Shown here: positions 33,291 to 42,764 of the stretch, piece by piece
Layout of the letters: every line of letters begins with the position of its first letter
Position numbering within the stretch: position 1 is the stretch's first letter
The notes under the pieces: generated by a model
Told to the model about the DNA's origin: nothing
The model's input: the letters and a program-made list of their open reading frames with translations, nothing else
Database searches by the model: none
Origin: an uncultured Geobacteraceae bacterium
Lineage (GTDB): Bacteria; Desulfobacterota; Desulfuromonadia; Geobacterales; Pseudopelobacteraceae
Assembly: GCA_903939115.1 (NCBI GenBank)
Contig: CAJAFV010000019.1
Span: forward strand, 1 to 52,848
Reading direction: 5' to 3'
DNA length: 52,848 nucleotides
Translations under genes and position numbers: made by a program

Positions 33291-36200
33291 CTAATGTTTC
33301 ATCCCCGAATAGTGCAACCTGCCCTTTTTTAAATCCCGTTTCTTCATCAGGACAAAAATAACCGGCGTCATTATCAACACGTGCACCGCCGAGGAGATCA
33401 TCCCGCCGATCATAGGCGCAGCAATCGGTTTCATCACGTCAGCTCCGGTTCCGGTCGACCACATAATCGGAATCAGGCCGAGAAGAGCAACCGCCACGGT
33501 CATCAGCTTGGGCCTCAGGCGCAGCACCGCCCCTTCAAAGGTTGCGTCGTAGATATCCTGTTCGGTACAGGGGCCATCTTTCAGCTTCTTATCCAGAGCC
33601 TCGTGCAGGTAGATGACCATCACCACTCCGGTCTCAACGGCGATGCCATACAAGGCGATAAAACCGACCCAGACCGCCACAGACAGGTTATAGCCAAGCG
33701 CCGAGACCAGGTAGACTCCGCCTACCAGGGCAAACGGCACCGAAAGCATGACCATGCTCGCCTCCAGCGCCGAATGGAAGGTGAAGTAGAGCAGAATAAA
33801 GATGATCACCATACCGAGCGGAATCAGAATCTGCAGGCGGGCTTTGGCGCGGATCTGGTTTTCCCATTGCCCGGACCAGGCTACATAGTATCCTGGCGGG
33901 AGTTTTAGATTTTTTTCAAGGGTCTGCTTGGCTTCGGTAACAAAGCCGCCCATGTCTCGACCCCGGACGTTCAGGAAGACCAACGAGCGCAGCAGCCCCC
34001 CTTCGCTGTTGATTTCCGGCGCTCCGGTGGAAATTTTCAGCTTGGTCACCAACGAGAGCGGCACCTGTGCGCCCTCCATCCCCCCCACCAGGATGCGGCG
34101 GATGGCCGGAATATTATCGCGATAATCCCGCTGGTAACGCAGACGGATCGGGAAGCGGTTTCTCCCTTCCACGGCGGTGCTGAGCATCTCGCCGCCAAGT
34201 GCGGTTTCAATGACAGACTGGATATCCCCGACAGTGACTCCGTAGCGGGCGGCAGCTTCCCGGTCGATATCGATGTCGATGTAGCTGCCGCCGGTGACCC
34301 GCTCAGCCACTACATCGGCCGCCCCATTGATCGGCTTGAGGATCGCTTCCGCCTGAATGGCCAGATCCTTGAGTACATTCAGGTCATTGCCGAATATTTT
34401 AACTCCCAGGTCGGTCCGTACCCCCGTTGAGAGCATATTGATCCGGTTGATGATCGGCTGGGTCCAGCCGTTGCGCACGCCGATCTGCTGCAGCTTGCTG
34501 TCCAGTTCTGCCACGATGTCGGCCTTCTTGAGACCCGGTCGCCACTTCTCTTTCGGCTTCAAAATAATGATACTTTCAAACATGGAAACCGGTGCCGGAT
34601 CGGTTGACGTTTCGGCACGTCCCACCTTACCGAGAACATGCTCGACCTCGGGTACGCTTTTGATGATAGTGTCCTGTACCTGAATAATCCGCTTCGCCTC
34701 GGTGATTGAAACGTTGGGGAGCGTGACCGGCATGTAGAGGAGCGACCCTTCATCGAGCGGCGGCATGAACTCGGAGCCAAGTTTCATGAACATCGGCACG
34801 GCAACCGCCAGCGCCACGATATTGAGGGCGATGGTGGTCTTTTTCCAGACCAAGACCCAACGGATGACCGGAGAATACAGTTTTATGAAGAAGGTTGAAA
34901 CCGGATTGGAACTTTCTGCCGGCATCTTTCCCCGCATGAAGTAGTACATCAGCACCGGCACCAGGGTAATGGCGATCATGGCCGATCCCATCATGGAAAA
35001 GGTTTTTGTGAAGGCCAGCGGGTGAAACAGTTTCCCTTCCTGCCCTTCGAGCATGAAGACCGGCACAAAGGAAAGCACGATAATTGCGAGAGAGAAAAAA
35101 ATCGCCCGGCCGACCTGCTTGGCCGAGGAGATAACGACCTCCAGCCGCCGTGCGTCACGTTCTGCGGACGGCATCTCGGAAAGCTGACGGTAGCAGTTCT
35201 CCACCATGATCACCCCGGCGTCAACAAGGACACCGATGGCGATGGCGATACCGCCCAGCGACATGATATTGGAGGAGACCCCCATCAGCTTCATGGTGAT
35301 AAAAGCGATCAGCACCGAGATCGGCAGGGTCAGCACGATCACCAGGGCGCTCTGGAAGTGGAGCAGAAAGACCAGGATCACCAGTGACACAACAACTGAC
35401 TCCTCCAGCAGGTTTTTCTTCAGCGTATCAACCGCCCGCATGATCAGGTCGGAGCGATCGTAGGAAACCATGATCTTCACGCCTGGCGGCAACCCCTTCT
35501 CCAGTTCCGTAATTTTGATCTTGACCCGATCGATAACATCCTTGGCGTTCTCGCCGTAGCGCATAACAACGATGCCGCCGACCGCTTCACCCTCCCCGTT
35601 CATGTCCAGCAGACCACGCCGGATGGCGCCGCCGGTCTGCACTGTCCCAAGATTCTTGACGTAGATCGGTGTGCCGCGCATATCGGCGCCGACAACGATA
35701 TTTTCCAGATCCGTTTTGGATTTCACATAACCGCGGCCACGAATAAGATATTCTGCGTCAGCCTGCTCAATCAGACGGCCGCCCACATCCTTGTTTGACG
35801 CCTTGACCGCGTCCATGACTTTGGCAACCTTGATGTTGTAGGCAAACAGCTTGGACGGATCGAGATCGATCTGGTATTCCCGCACCAGACCGCCGATGGA
35901 CGCAACCTCGGCCACCCCCTGGACGGTGTTGAGCTGATAGCGCACGAACCAGTCCTGCAGGGTACGCAGCTGTTCAAGGTCATACCCCTTGCCTTCTATC
36001 GTGTACCAGAATACGTGACCAACGCCGGTGCCGTCGGGGCCAAGAGTCGGAGTTACGCCGGGCGGCAACAGCGAAGCGGCATAGTTCAGCCGTTCCAGCA
36101 CCCGGGTGCGGGCCCAGTAGATATCTGCCTTGTCTTCAAAAATGACATATATCATCGAGAAGCCGAAGGCGGAAGATGCCCGTACTGCCCGCACCTGCGG

Positions 36201-36428
36201 CAAACCCTGCAGATTGGTTGCCAGCGGATAGGTCACCTGATCTTCGACGACCTGAGGTGAACGGCCCGGATAATCAGTGAAGACAATTACCTGGTTGTCA
36301 GAAAGGTCAGGAATTGCGTCTACCGGAGTCTTGTAAACCGACCAGAGACCCCAGGCGATGATCAACCCGAATATCATCAGGACAATGACCCGGTTACGGG
36401 CGGAGTATTCAATAATTTTTTCGATCAT
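33291..36428 (-). CDS. cusA: Cu/Ag-type RND efflux pump (CusA-like)
   Basis: 1045-residue inner-membrane RND pump. The start MIEKIIEYSARNRVIVLMIF and the TM4 motif AIGVLVDAGVIMVEN fit the monovalent-cation (CusA) class and differ from the pump at 11290. Methionine-rich stretches near SLLYMPVTLPN and PVSMFESIII resemble CusA's periplasmic path, though I cannot assign individual ligands. The ATG has GAGGTCC upstream. Last gene of the leftward operon; a GxxExxY cassette lies between it and the adaptor gene, which could reduce its expression. Confidence 0.92.
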   Translation of the reverse strand: MIEKIIEYSARNRVIVLMIFGLIIAWGLWSVYKTPVDAIPDLSDNQVIVFTDYPGRSPQVVEDQVTYPLATNLQGLPQVRAVRASSAFGFSMIYVIFEDKADIYWARTRVLERLNYAASLLPPGVTPTLGPDGTGVGHVFWYTIEGKGYDLEQLRTLQDWFVRYQLNTVQGVAEVASIGGLVREYQIDLDPSKLFAYNIKVAKVMDAVKASNKDVGGRLIEQADAEYLIRGRGYVKSKTDLENIVVGADMRGTPIYVKNLGTVQTGGAIRRGLLDMNGEGEAVGGIVVMRYGENAKDVIDRVKIKITELEKGLPPGVKIMVSYDRSDLIMRAVDTLKKNLLEESVVVSLVILVFLLHFQSALVIVLTLPISVLIAFITMKLMGVSSNIMSLGGIAIAIGVLVDAGVIMVENCYRQLSEMPSAERDARRLEVVISSAKQVGRAIFFSLAIIVLSFVPVFMLEGQEGKLFHPLAFTKTFSMMGSAMIAITLVPVLMYYFMRGKMPAESSNPVSTFFIKLYSPVIRWVLVWKKTTIALNIVALAVAVPMFMKLGSEFMPPLDEGSLLYMPVTLPNVSITEAKRIIQVQDTIIKSVPEVEHVLGKVGRAETSTDPAPVSMFESIIILKPKEKWRPGLKKADIVAELDSKLQQIGVRNGWTQPIINRINMLSTGVRTDLGVKIFGNDLNVLKDLAIQAEAILKPINGAADVVAERVTGGSYIDIDIDREAAARYGVTVGDIQSVIETALGGEMLSTAVEGRNRFPIRLRYQRDYRDNIPAIRRILVGGMEGAQVPLSLVTKLKISTGAPEINSEGGLLRSLVFLNVRGRDMGGFVTEAKQTLEKNLKLPPGYYVAWSGQWENQIRAKARLQILIPLGMVIIFILLYFTFHSALEASMVMLSVPFALVGGVYLVSALGYNLSVAVWVGFIALYGIAVETGVVMVIYLHEALDKKLKDGPCTEQDIYDATFEGAVLRLRPKLMTVAVALLGLIPIMWSTGTGADVMKPIAAPMIGGMISSAVHVLIMTPVIFVLMKKRDLKKGRLHYSGMKH

Positions 36429-36447
36429 AAAGTCAGGACCTCAAGTG

Positions 36448-36925
36448 CAATAGAACGCGGATGACGCGGATTAGGCTGATCTACGCGGATTTTTGAAACG
36501 AGTTGGTAAAAACTATTCTCTTGAATTCTGGTTTGGAACCGAAATTAAGTAACAAACCAACCTCTTTTCTTGTCGCTTTCAGATAATTGGTAAGCTGTGC
36601 AACATGCTCATCCCGGGTACACTCCGCCGTTTTTAATTCAAGGACAATCAAATCATTCACCAGGAGATCAGCAAAGTATTCACCAACCGGTTGTTTCTCA
36701 TATAAAACCTGAATTGGATACTGTTGACGAACCTGAAAACCGGAATTTACCAACTCAATAACAAGGGCATTTTCGTAAACCTTTTCCAGAAAACCATAAC
36801 CGAGAGAATTATAGACTTTGTAAAACGCTTTAAGTATTCCATCCGTTACATCGGAGTGAAGCATGGTTTCACCTCTTAGGCTATCCGCGTTAATCCGCTC
36901 AATCCGCGTCATCCGCGTTCTATTC
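36448..36925. mobile_element. Inverted-repeat cassette carrying a GxxExxY gene
   Basis: The left end (36449-36472) reads AATAGAACGCGGATGACGCG followed by GATT; the right end (36902-36925) is its exact reverse complement over 24 bases, with further GCGGAT repeats inside each end. The cassette starts 20 bases upstream of the cusA start and ends about 10 bases after the adaptor stop, so it sits between them without damaging either. The related pair at 40509-40685 shows it is a repeated element. No transposase is encoded. Confidence 0.75.
36481..36864 (-). CDS. GxxExxY protein (PD-(D/E)XK-like fold, unknown role)
   Basis: 127 residues from the ATG at 36864, with GAGGTG upstream. The signature GYGFLEKVYENAL (GxxExxY) near residue 25 and the nuclease-like stretch GEYFADLLVNDLIVLELKTA near 65-85 match the family, which resembles PD-(D/E)XK nucleases with D and ExK residues. 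The frame also runs upstream through the right inverted repeat (MNRTRMTRIERINADS), which I judge to be a translated repeat and not protein. Carried inside the inverted-repeat cassette within the cus-like operon. Function unknown. Confidence 0.85.
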   Translation of the reverse strand: MLHSDVTDGILKAFYKVYNSLGYGFLEKVYENALVIELVNSGFQVRQQYPIQVLYEKQPVGEYFADLLVNDLIVLELKTAECTRDEHVAQLTNYLKATRKEVGLLLNFGSKPEFKRIVFTNSFQKSA

Positions 36926-36935
36926 ATTTTCGCAG

Positions 36936-38324
36936 CTACATCTTCATATCATCCATCTTGAGCGTACCCTTCGCGGGTGCCTGTTTTGCCGGAGCGGCTC
37001 CTTTTACCTCCGGCTTAGCTCCGCCGGTATGCTGGCTGTGATCGACAGTTCCGCCCCCTTTCAGCTGCGATTCGGAGTCGATCAGGTATCCACCGGATAC
37101 TGCGACCTTTTCACCGGTTTTAATGCCGGAAATGATCTGGATGTTATCATCAGTCCGCTGGCCGACCTGCACGTCACGTGGTTCAAACATACCGGGAGAA
37201 GCTTCCACCCAGACCACCTGACGCTTGCCGGTATCCATTACAGCGGTTACCGGCACAACAATAGCAGACCCGAGAGGCACTTTTATGACGGCGTTGACAA
37301 ACATGTCCGGCTTCAGTTTCATACCGGGGTTCGGCATATCCACTCGGGCCTTGACAGTCCTTGTCTTGGGATCGAGGAAGGGATAGATATAGGAAATTTT
37401 GCCGGTGAACGGCTTACCGGGAAAGGATTGGGAGCGAATCTCAACCTGTTGCCCGATATGAATGTTGGGGAACTCATTTTCGTACACTTCAATCTCAACC
37501 CAGACTGTGGAAAGATCGGCAATATTGAACAGCACCTCGCCAACATTGACATACTGCCCCTGCTGCACCATCTTCTCGATCACCACCCCGGAGATCGGGG
37601 TATAGATCGGGAGGCTGATATTCGGCTTGCCGGCCTTTTCCAGATCAGCTATCTGGCTCTCCTTGACACCAAAGAGCATCAACCTCTGCCTGGCCGAACC
37701 GACCAGACCGTCCCCATTCTGTGATATGGAGGGGATCGACGAGTTTTTCAACTGATCACGGCTTTTGACAGCGAGCAGATACTCCTGCTGCGTGGCAATC
37801 AGATCAGGCGAGTAGACTTCGGCTACCGGCTTGTCTTTGCTGACATACGCGCCTACGGTATTTACGTGGAGGCGGTCGATACGTCCGGCAATCCATGCGG
37901 TCGCCTTGGCCTGCCGAGACTGGTCGTACTGCACGATTCCGACGGCGTTGATCTCCTTATTGAGGGCGTTCTTCTTCGCCTCAGTCGTGGCGACATTAGC
38001 CATAACCCGCTGAGTCGTGGACATCGAAACGTGACCGAGCATATCAGCCTGCTGTTTCTGTTCAGGAGTCGTGGCGGCACCATCTGCAGGTGCATTGTCA
38101 ATCTTCTTGATCAGTTCCATGCCGCAGATCGGGCAGGTACCCGGCTTATCCTTGATGATGAACGGGTGCATGGAGCATGTCCAGAGCTGAACCTTGTGTT
38201 CAAGTTTTGTATGCCCCCCGCCATCATCCTTGAACCACCCTTTTTTATAAAGCAATCCTCCACCGACAGAAGCAGCAACGATGAGGAGAACCAGGGGTAT
38301 TGTAATTTTCTTATTCAGGGCCAT
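36936..38324 (-). CDS. cusB: Cu/Ag efflux periplasmic adaptor with heavy-metal-binding domain (CusB-like)
   Basis: 462-residue membrane fusion protein. After an N-terminal anchor (ITIPLVLLIVAASVGGGLLY) comes a metal-binding motif LWTCSMHPFIIKDKPGTCPI then CGMELIKK (YHS-like CxMHP...CPxCGM), found in Cu/Ag adaptors. The barrel-sandwich and beta-barrel domains follow, and the tail is Lys/Ala/Met-rich, ending KMDDMKM. The start at 38324 follows GAGAGG; the frame is open to 38372 but without a ribosome site. Follows the outer-membrane factor by 22 bases. Confidence 0.92.
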   Translation of the reverse strand: MALNKKITIPLVLLIVAASVGGGLLYKKGWFKDDGGGHTKLEHKVQLWTCSMHPFIIKDKPGTCPICGMELIKKIDNAPADGAATTPEQKQQADMLGHVSMSTTQRVMANVATTEAKKNALNKEINAVGIVQYDQSRQAKATAWIAGRIDRLHVNTVGAYVSKDKPVAEVYSPDLIATQQEYLLAVKSRDQLKNSSIPSISQNGDGLVGSARQRLMLFGVKESQIADLEKAGKPNISLPIYTPISGVVIEKMVQQGQYVNVGEVLFNIADLSTVWVEIEVYENEFPNIHIGQQVEIRSQSFPGKPFTGKISYIYPFLDPKTRTVKARVDMPNPGMKLKPDMFVNAVIKVPLGSAIVVPVTAVMDTGKRQVVWVEASPGMFEPRDVQVGQRTDDNIQIISGIKTGEKVAVSGGYLIDSESQLKGGGTVDHSQHTGGAKPEVKGAAPAKQAPAKGTLKMDDMKM

Positions 38325-38346
38325 AATAAACCTCTCGGATTCTTTA

Positions 38347-39645
38347 TTATTGCTTGTGACTTTCGTTGCCACCCAACTCTACGCCTACCGCAGCTTCCAG
38401 CTTTGCCACCCCCATCATATACTCAGCCTGTGATTCATACAGTTCGCGCTCATACGTAAACAGGCTCATCCTGCCGTCCAGGAGCGTCAAGAAATCGACT
38501 TTATTCACCCGGTAGCTGATCACTGCCGACTCCAGGGACTGTTCCGCCTGCGGGATAATCCCCTCCTTGTAGAGTTCCACTAGTTTACGGCGGCGTTCCA
38601 GTTGGGCAAGCGTCTCGTTGATGGTGTAGGAGATACTGTTCTTCAGGGCGTGCAACTCTTCGGTCGCCATAGTCGTCTCTGACGTTGACTCCGCTATCAT
38701 TGCATGCCGCTTTTCCTGCTGAAACGGCAGATTGAAGGTTACTCCGAGGGTGAACATATTGTAGCCGGGGTCGGTTATCATTTCGGTCGCGATGGCGTCT
38801 TTGAACATGTACTCAAAGGAAAGATTGAAATCCGGGTAGAACTCCCTCTGCGCCAGACGGTGCGAGGCTTGACCTTTGCTGGTCAGGCTTGCCAGGCTTT
38901 TTATCTGGGGGCGCGTTTCAAGGGCTGTCTGGTTAAGCTGATCAGCAGAGAGTGACAGCTGCGGCAGAGCGAAATCGGCAACTGTGCCGACCGGTGTATT
39001 TCCGGGACGATAGAGGAGATAGTTTACATTAGCTTCGAGACTTTTCCTCTGCTGCTTGAGGGTAATCTGCATATCGAGCATTTTTGATTTTTCCAGCCCG
39101 GCCTTGTAGATATCCTGCTGCACCCCTTGTCCCACCGAATATTTCGACTCGGCAATAGTCACGAAATCGGCCAGAATCCGGAGGTTTTTGTTAACGATCC
39201 CAATGGATTTGTCAACCGCCCAGATCTGGTAATAGGTCTCCTTGACCATACGTGCCAGTTCCAGCTTGCGCTCTTCGATAGCCCATTTGTATGACTCCGC
39301 CTCTAAATCGGCGACCTCCTGCTTAATGGCACGTTTGCCCCAAAAGGGGAGTTGCTGCGAGATGCCGATTACCCTGGCGGACTGGGGGTCCTTATTGAAA
39401 ACAAATGGTTCACGAGCCAGCATATTCTGCAGCTTAAACATGAACATCGGATCTTCAAGGCTGGACGCCTGTTTCGCCTTACCGGCAAACATCTGCCAGC
39501 GGGCCTGGGATGATTTGAGTTCCGGGTTGTTGGTAAGGGCGGTTGTTATCAGAGAAGATAGCTGCTCGACCGCTTCGGGTTCATCGGCGTGGACGATGCC
39601 AAGGGGAAGTATCAGGAATGCACATATGACAAGGTATGATTTCAT
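38347..39645 (-). CDS. Efflux outer-membrane factor (CusC/TolC family)
   Basis: 432-residue outer-membrane channel with signal peptide LVICAFLILPLGIVHA/DEP and two OEP repeats, rich in coiled alpha-helix (LELARMVKETYYQIWAVDKS; QRKSLEANVNYLLYRPGNTP). GAGG precedes the ATG. First gene of the Cus-like triplet, 170 bases after the ABC ATPase gene. The intervening gap may hold its own promoter, but I find no convincing boxes. Confidence 0.9.
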   Translation of the reverse strand: MKSYLVICAFLILPLGIVHADEPEAVEQLSSLITTALTNNPELKSSQARWQMFAGKAKQASSLEDPMFMFKLQNMLAREPFVFNKDPQSARVIGISQQLPFWGKRAIKQEVADLEAESYKWAIEERKLELARMVKETYYQIWAVDKSIGIVNKNLRILADFVTIAESKYSVGQGVQQDIYKAGLEKSKMLDMQITLKQQRKSLEANVNYLLYRPGNTPVGTVADFALPQLSLSADQLNQTALETRPQIKSLASLTSKGQASHRLAQREFYPDFNLSFEYMFKDAIATEMITDPGYNMFTLGVTFNLPFQQEKRHAMIAESTSETTMATEELHALKNSISYTINETLAQLERRRKLVELYKEGIIPQAEQSLESAVISYRVNKVDFLTLLDGRMSLFTYERELYESQAEYMMGVAKLEAAVGVELGGNESHKQ

Positions 39646-39790
39646 GGCAACCTCAGCTTTGAATTACTTCTGCGGGATGGCTTCTGCAGGCAGGACAATA
39701 GCAGATACTGCGCCAAGCGCAACCTAATAGTATTATTGTATTGTTACGTTATCTGTTCTGCCATAAGCACTTTAATAGACTGAAGAGCCC

Positions 39791-39810
39791 TTTGACGTTA
39801 TCGTCAAAAG
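39791..39810 (-). terminator. Short hairpin after the ABC ATPase gene
   Basis: A 10-bp stem with one wobble pair (CCTTTTGACG with CGTCAAAGGG on the minus strand, ~39788-39811) directly follows the ATPase stop. There is no T-run, so it may only stabilise the mRNA end or partly separate the ABC genes from the Cus-like genes. Confidence 0.35.
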
Positions 39811-39815
39811 GTCCA

Positions 39816-40481
39816 TCACGCTACTCGACCATCCTTCAGATGGATTGTCCGGTCTGAATAGGCACCATTCTCCGGATTATGCGTCACCATGACAACTGTC
39901 TGACCGGCGCCGTTGAGCTCGCGGAACAGGGCCATGACCTCTTCACTGGTTTTTGAATCCAGGTTGCCGGTCGGCTCATCCGCCAGCAGTATGTGCGGAT
40001 TGTTGACAATGGCCCGCGCAATGGCCACCCGCTCCTGCTCGCCACCTGAAAGTTGATTGGGGAGCCGATCAAGCTTATTACCGAGACCGACCCGTTCAAG
40101 GGCCTGACGGGCAGCGGTTTTTTTTGCCAGAGTGCTCATTTTAACAATTGCCAGCGGCAGCATGACGTTCTCGATAGCGGTCAGATAGGAGATCAAGTTG
40201 AAGGCCTGAAAAACAAACCCCAGATTCTGAGCGCGGAAATCAGCCAGTTTTTCACTGGAAAGCTGATACAGTTTCACGCCGGCCATCTCCACATCGCCGG
40301 CTGTAGGGTGGTTCATACCCCCCAGCACCGACAGCAGGGTACTCTTGCCGGAACCGGATTGCCCCATAATCGTGATGAATTCGCCCGCTTCGATACTGAT
40401 ATCGACTCCGCGCAACGCTTCGACGACGTCATCGCCGCTGGTGTAATGCTTTTTAAGGTTTGTTACATTAATAAGTGGCAT
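39816..40481 (-). CDS. ABC transporter ATPase (MacB/LolD type)
   Basis: 221-residue ATPase. Walker [11 protein letters not shown]-loop region [20 protein letters not shown], signature [15 protein letters not shown], Walker [16 protein letters not shown] and [11 protein letters not shown] place it in the LolD/MacB/FtsE group that works with FtsX-type permeases. The ATG at 40481 has GGAGAA upstream. It is separated from its permease gene by a 177-bp inverted-repeat element but is very likely its partner. Confidence 0.93.
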   Translation of the reverse strand: MPLINVTNLKKHYTSGDDVVEALRGVDISIEAGEFITIMGQSGSGKSTLLSVLGGMNHPTAGDVEMAGVKLYQLSSEKLADFRAQNLGFVFQAFNLISYLTAIENVMLPLAIVKMSTLAKKTAARQALERVGLGNKLDRLPNQLSGGEQERVAIARAIVNNPHILLADEPTGNLDSKTSEEVMALFRELNGAGQTVVMVTHNPENGAYSDRTIHLKDGRVA

Positions 40482-40508
40482 TTTACATTCTCCAAAAATC
40501 TTTAAATG

Positions 40509-40685
40509 CAATAGAACACGGATGACGCGGATTGAGCTGATAAAAGCGGATCTATAACCAAACCTAATTCGGGATAAAACAACAATCCTCGGGTTTGTAG
40601 TTATGATTTTGTTTTTCCAAGGACTCCGTTTTAGATTTTAAAATCCGTCTATATCCGTTAGATCCGCGTCATCCGTGTTCTATTG
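40509..40685. mobile_element. Empty inverted-repeat element related to the GxxExxY cassette
   Basis: Both ends (40509-40532 and 40662-40685) carry CAATAGAACACGGATGACGC plus GGAT as a 24-base perfect inverted repeat, matching the ends of the cassette at 36448-36925 except at one base. The ~130 bases between hold no open frame. It lies between the ABC ATPase start and the ABC permease stop. Read as a MITE-like or deleted derivative of the GxxExxY cassette. Confidence 0.7.
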
Positions 40686-40691
40686 CCTTTG

Positions 40692-41852
40692 CTACAGCGC
40701 CCGCAGCGCCTCTGTCGGATCCATTTTACTCGCATGCAACGCCGGATAGAGGCTCGCCAGGAGTCCCAGTGTGACAGCGAGTCCAATCGAACCAAAGGCA
40801 ACCGTGGCATCCCAGGCCAGATGGGCGTTTTTGCTCTCCGCCATTAGCGGCAGCGCCAGTTTTGCCCCTCCCATACCGACAGCATACCCCAAAAAACCGG
40901 CCAGCAGACTGACCAGAGCTGCTTCCAGCAGAATGATCCGCATGACATGACTCTTGCGAAAACCAATGGCCCGGAAGATCCCGATCTCAACCGTCCGCTC
41001 GTTGACGCTCCCCATCATGGTAACAAAGACAATCAAGGAACCGATAAAAACGACCACCGCTGCCATGGCATAGGAGAAGCGTTTAAACTGATCCAGCGCC
41101 TTAAGCCGGCCTTCAACCACCTGCTGAATGGCCGACACCTTGGCGTTGGGCAACTTCTCGGCGATCTGGGTGACCATGTCGCCGATTGGGCACCCGGAAC
41201 AGAGCGCAGACACCTCGGCGAGAGTTATCTTTCCCTCTTTGCCCAGCAGTTTTTGAGCTTTCGGCAGGCTGACAAAGACGAGCGCATCATCCTGTGAACC
41301 AGTCTGATCAAGCACTCCGACTACTTTGAATGATTCATTTTTAATTGTGATGCTGTCACCTGAGCTGACATTCAGCACCTTGGAGGCATCACTCCCCAGC
41401 AACAGCTCGCTGTCGCCTTGAGGAGCCTCGCCAAAGATCTTCCACCACTGTTTCATCTTCAGCTCGCTGTCAAAGTTAACCCCTACCAGCAACACATCAT
41501 GCGTCCCCACCTTAACACCGCCAAGCACCTTTGGCGCGACCGCCGAGATATTCTTGCTGTTGGTGATGGTTCTGATCTTCGCCAGGTCCTCTTCGCGAAT
41601 GTCCCGCTGATCGAAGGTGACTCCTCCCAGACTGATACCGCCGTAGTTCATGGCGAGCCCGTTACTTTGCGGCGTAATCAGGATATTGGCACCAAACTCG
41701 TCCATCTTGCGCTCAATATCTCTCGACATGGAGCTTGTGAGGGTCACCAGCGTGACAATGGTGGCAATTCCAACAGTCAGACCGATCGTCAGAAAAGCCA
41801 TTTTTGCCTTGCGCCGTTTCAGGTTGTTGATGGAGATATTGTGAAGTTTCAT
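40692..41852 (-). CDS. ABC transporter permease (FtsX/MacB type)
   Basis: 386-residue membrane protein: one N-terminal TM segment (KMAFLTIGLTVGIATIVTLV), a large periplasmic MacB-core domain (~45-250), then three C-terminal TM segments with VNERTVEIGIFRAIGFRKSH. The periplasmic domain holds a CSGCP motif near residue 215, a possible metal or redox site. The start overlaps the DUF2318 stop in TAATG, so the two are coupled. MacB-type systems act on periplasmic substrates, so the partner proteins upstream may be its clients. Confidence 0.9.
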   Translation of the reverse strand: MKLHNISINNLKRRKAKMAFLTIGLTVGIATIVTLVTLTSSMSRDIERKMDEFGANILITPQSNGLAMNYGGISLGGVTFDQRDIREEDLAKIRTITNSKNISAVAPKVLGGVKVGTHDVLLVGVNFDSELKMKQWWKIFGEAPQGDSELLLGSDASKVLNVSSGDSITIKNESFKVVGVLDQTGSQDDALVFVSLPKAQKLLGKEGKITLAEVSALCSGCPIGDMVTQIAEKLPNAKVSAIQQVVEGRLKALDQFKRFSYAMAAVVVFIGSLIVFVTMMGSVNERTVEIGIFRAIGFRKSHVMRIILLEAALVSLLAGFLGYAVGMGGAKLALPLMAESKNAHLAWDATVAFGSIGLAVTLGLLASLYPALHASKMDPTEALRAL

Positions 41853-42316
41853 TAGAAGTATCTCGCTCCGCCTTTGAGGTCGGTTACTGAAATCGTTATA
41901 AAATTCCCGCTCTGTTGATGGGGAAGGTAGCCGGGGTTGCAGCCGCCGGTTGCATTAGGGCCGAGGCGGTTGATGGCGAATTTCTGGTTGCAGTTTTTAC
42001 AGTTCATCTTGTCACCTTGCTGCTCGTACCCTTTTTTGGATTTATAGCAGGAGTCACAGGCGTCAAAAGCGGTCTTTATGCTGCCGTCCGCAGCCTTGGC
42101 CGCAAAGAAGGTAATCTCTTTGCCGCCGTCTTCGAATTTATAGAAGTGGGCTTTGCCATCAGCCAGCTTCTCAACCGGTATCGTTGCAACTCCATCACTA
42201 ACCTTCACCTTCTCGTATTTGCCCAGCGAGAAAGCAAATACGCTTGCTGCGCCAACCAGTAGCGCCACCATGAGGACCCCTGTCAACACTACCTGTTTCG
42301 TGCGATTTCGTACCAT
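41852..42316 (-). CDS. DUF2318 periplasmic protein
   Basis: 154 residues from the ATG at 42316 (AAGGAG upstream; the longer open frame is the neighbouring gene in another phase). A signal/anchor segment (VVLTGVLMVALLVGAASVFA) is followed by AHFYKFEDGGKEITFFAAKA and two CxxC pairs, FDACDSCYKSKKGY and MNCKNCNQKFAINRLG, with GGCNPGYLP later. DUF2318 proteins occur in iron-uptake clusters with MacB-like ABC permeases (as in the Campylobacter p19 region). A metal- or redox-handling role is inferred. Confidence 0.82.
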   Translation of the reverse strand: MVRNRTKQVVLTGVLMVALLVGAASVFAFSLGKYEKVKVSDGVATIPVEKLADGKAHFYKFEDGGKEITFFAAKAADGSIKTAFDACDSCYKSKKGYEQQGDKMNCKNCNQKFAINRLGPNATGGCNPGYLPHQQSGNFITISVTDLKGGARYF

Positions 42317-42329
42317 TACAATCTCCTTT

Positions 42330-42764
42330 TTAGCTTTGTTTTGCTTGTTTTCCCGAACCACAGCCGCCACCCTTACCGCCGCAACAGCCGGGAGCCGAGG
42401 CATCTTTTTTTCCGATCTCCCTGCCGGTGATCTGCCTGAATTGCTCCGGAGTGAGTATCCGGTGTACAGCGCTGGCGAAACCGCTGGCATTAACTTTCTC
42501 AGCCAGTGTCTCCGGTTTGACCGACTTCGTGTCGTACCCGACAACAACCCATCCTCCTTCAACATCGACTTCGGCGACCGCCACACCTCTTACACCCTGA
42601 AGAGCGTCAGTGATTTTACCTGAGCAGCTGCCGCAGGTCATACCGGTTGTTTTGAGGACAGCCACTGAATCGGCGGTCGCTCCGATCCTGACGTATAACG
42701 CGAGTACGGAGAGCAGCGCTACAGCAGCAACAACCATTGATATAATTACGGATTTAGCTTTCAT
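42330..42764 (-). CDS. Membrane-anchored heavy-metal-associated (HMA) domain protein
   Basis: 144 residues. It has an N-terminal anchor (VIISMVVAAVALLSVLALYV), then an HMA ferredoxin-like domain with the Cu/Hg-binding motif TTGMTCGSCSGKITDAL near residue 40, and a Cys/Gly-rich tail (GCCGGKGGGCGSGK) that could bind further metal. It starts in a 4-base ATGA overlap with the upstream gene. Resembles periplasmic MerP-like or CopZ-like chaperones; probably delivers metal to the ABC or Cus system downstream. Confidence 0.88.
   Translation of the reverse strand: MKAKSVIISMVVAAVALLSVLALYVRIGATADSVAVLKTTGMTCGSCSGKITDALQGVRGVAVAEVDVEGGWVVVGYDTKSVKPETLAEKVNASGFASAVHRILTPEQFRQITGREIGKKDASAPGCCGGKGGGCGSGKQAKQS

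Noticed and set aside
36865..36927. N-terminal extension MNRTRMTRIERINADS of the GxxExxY protein
   Set aside because: It is the translation of the terminal inverted repeat; the ATG at 36864 has a proper GAGGTG ribosome site.
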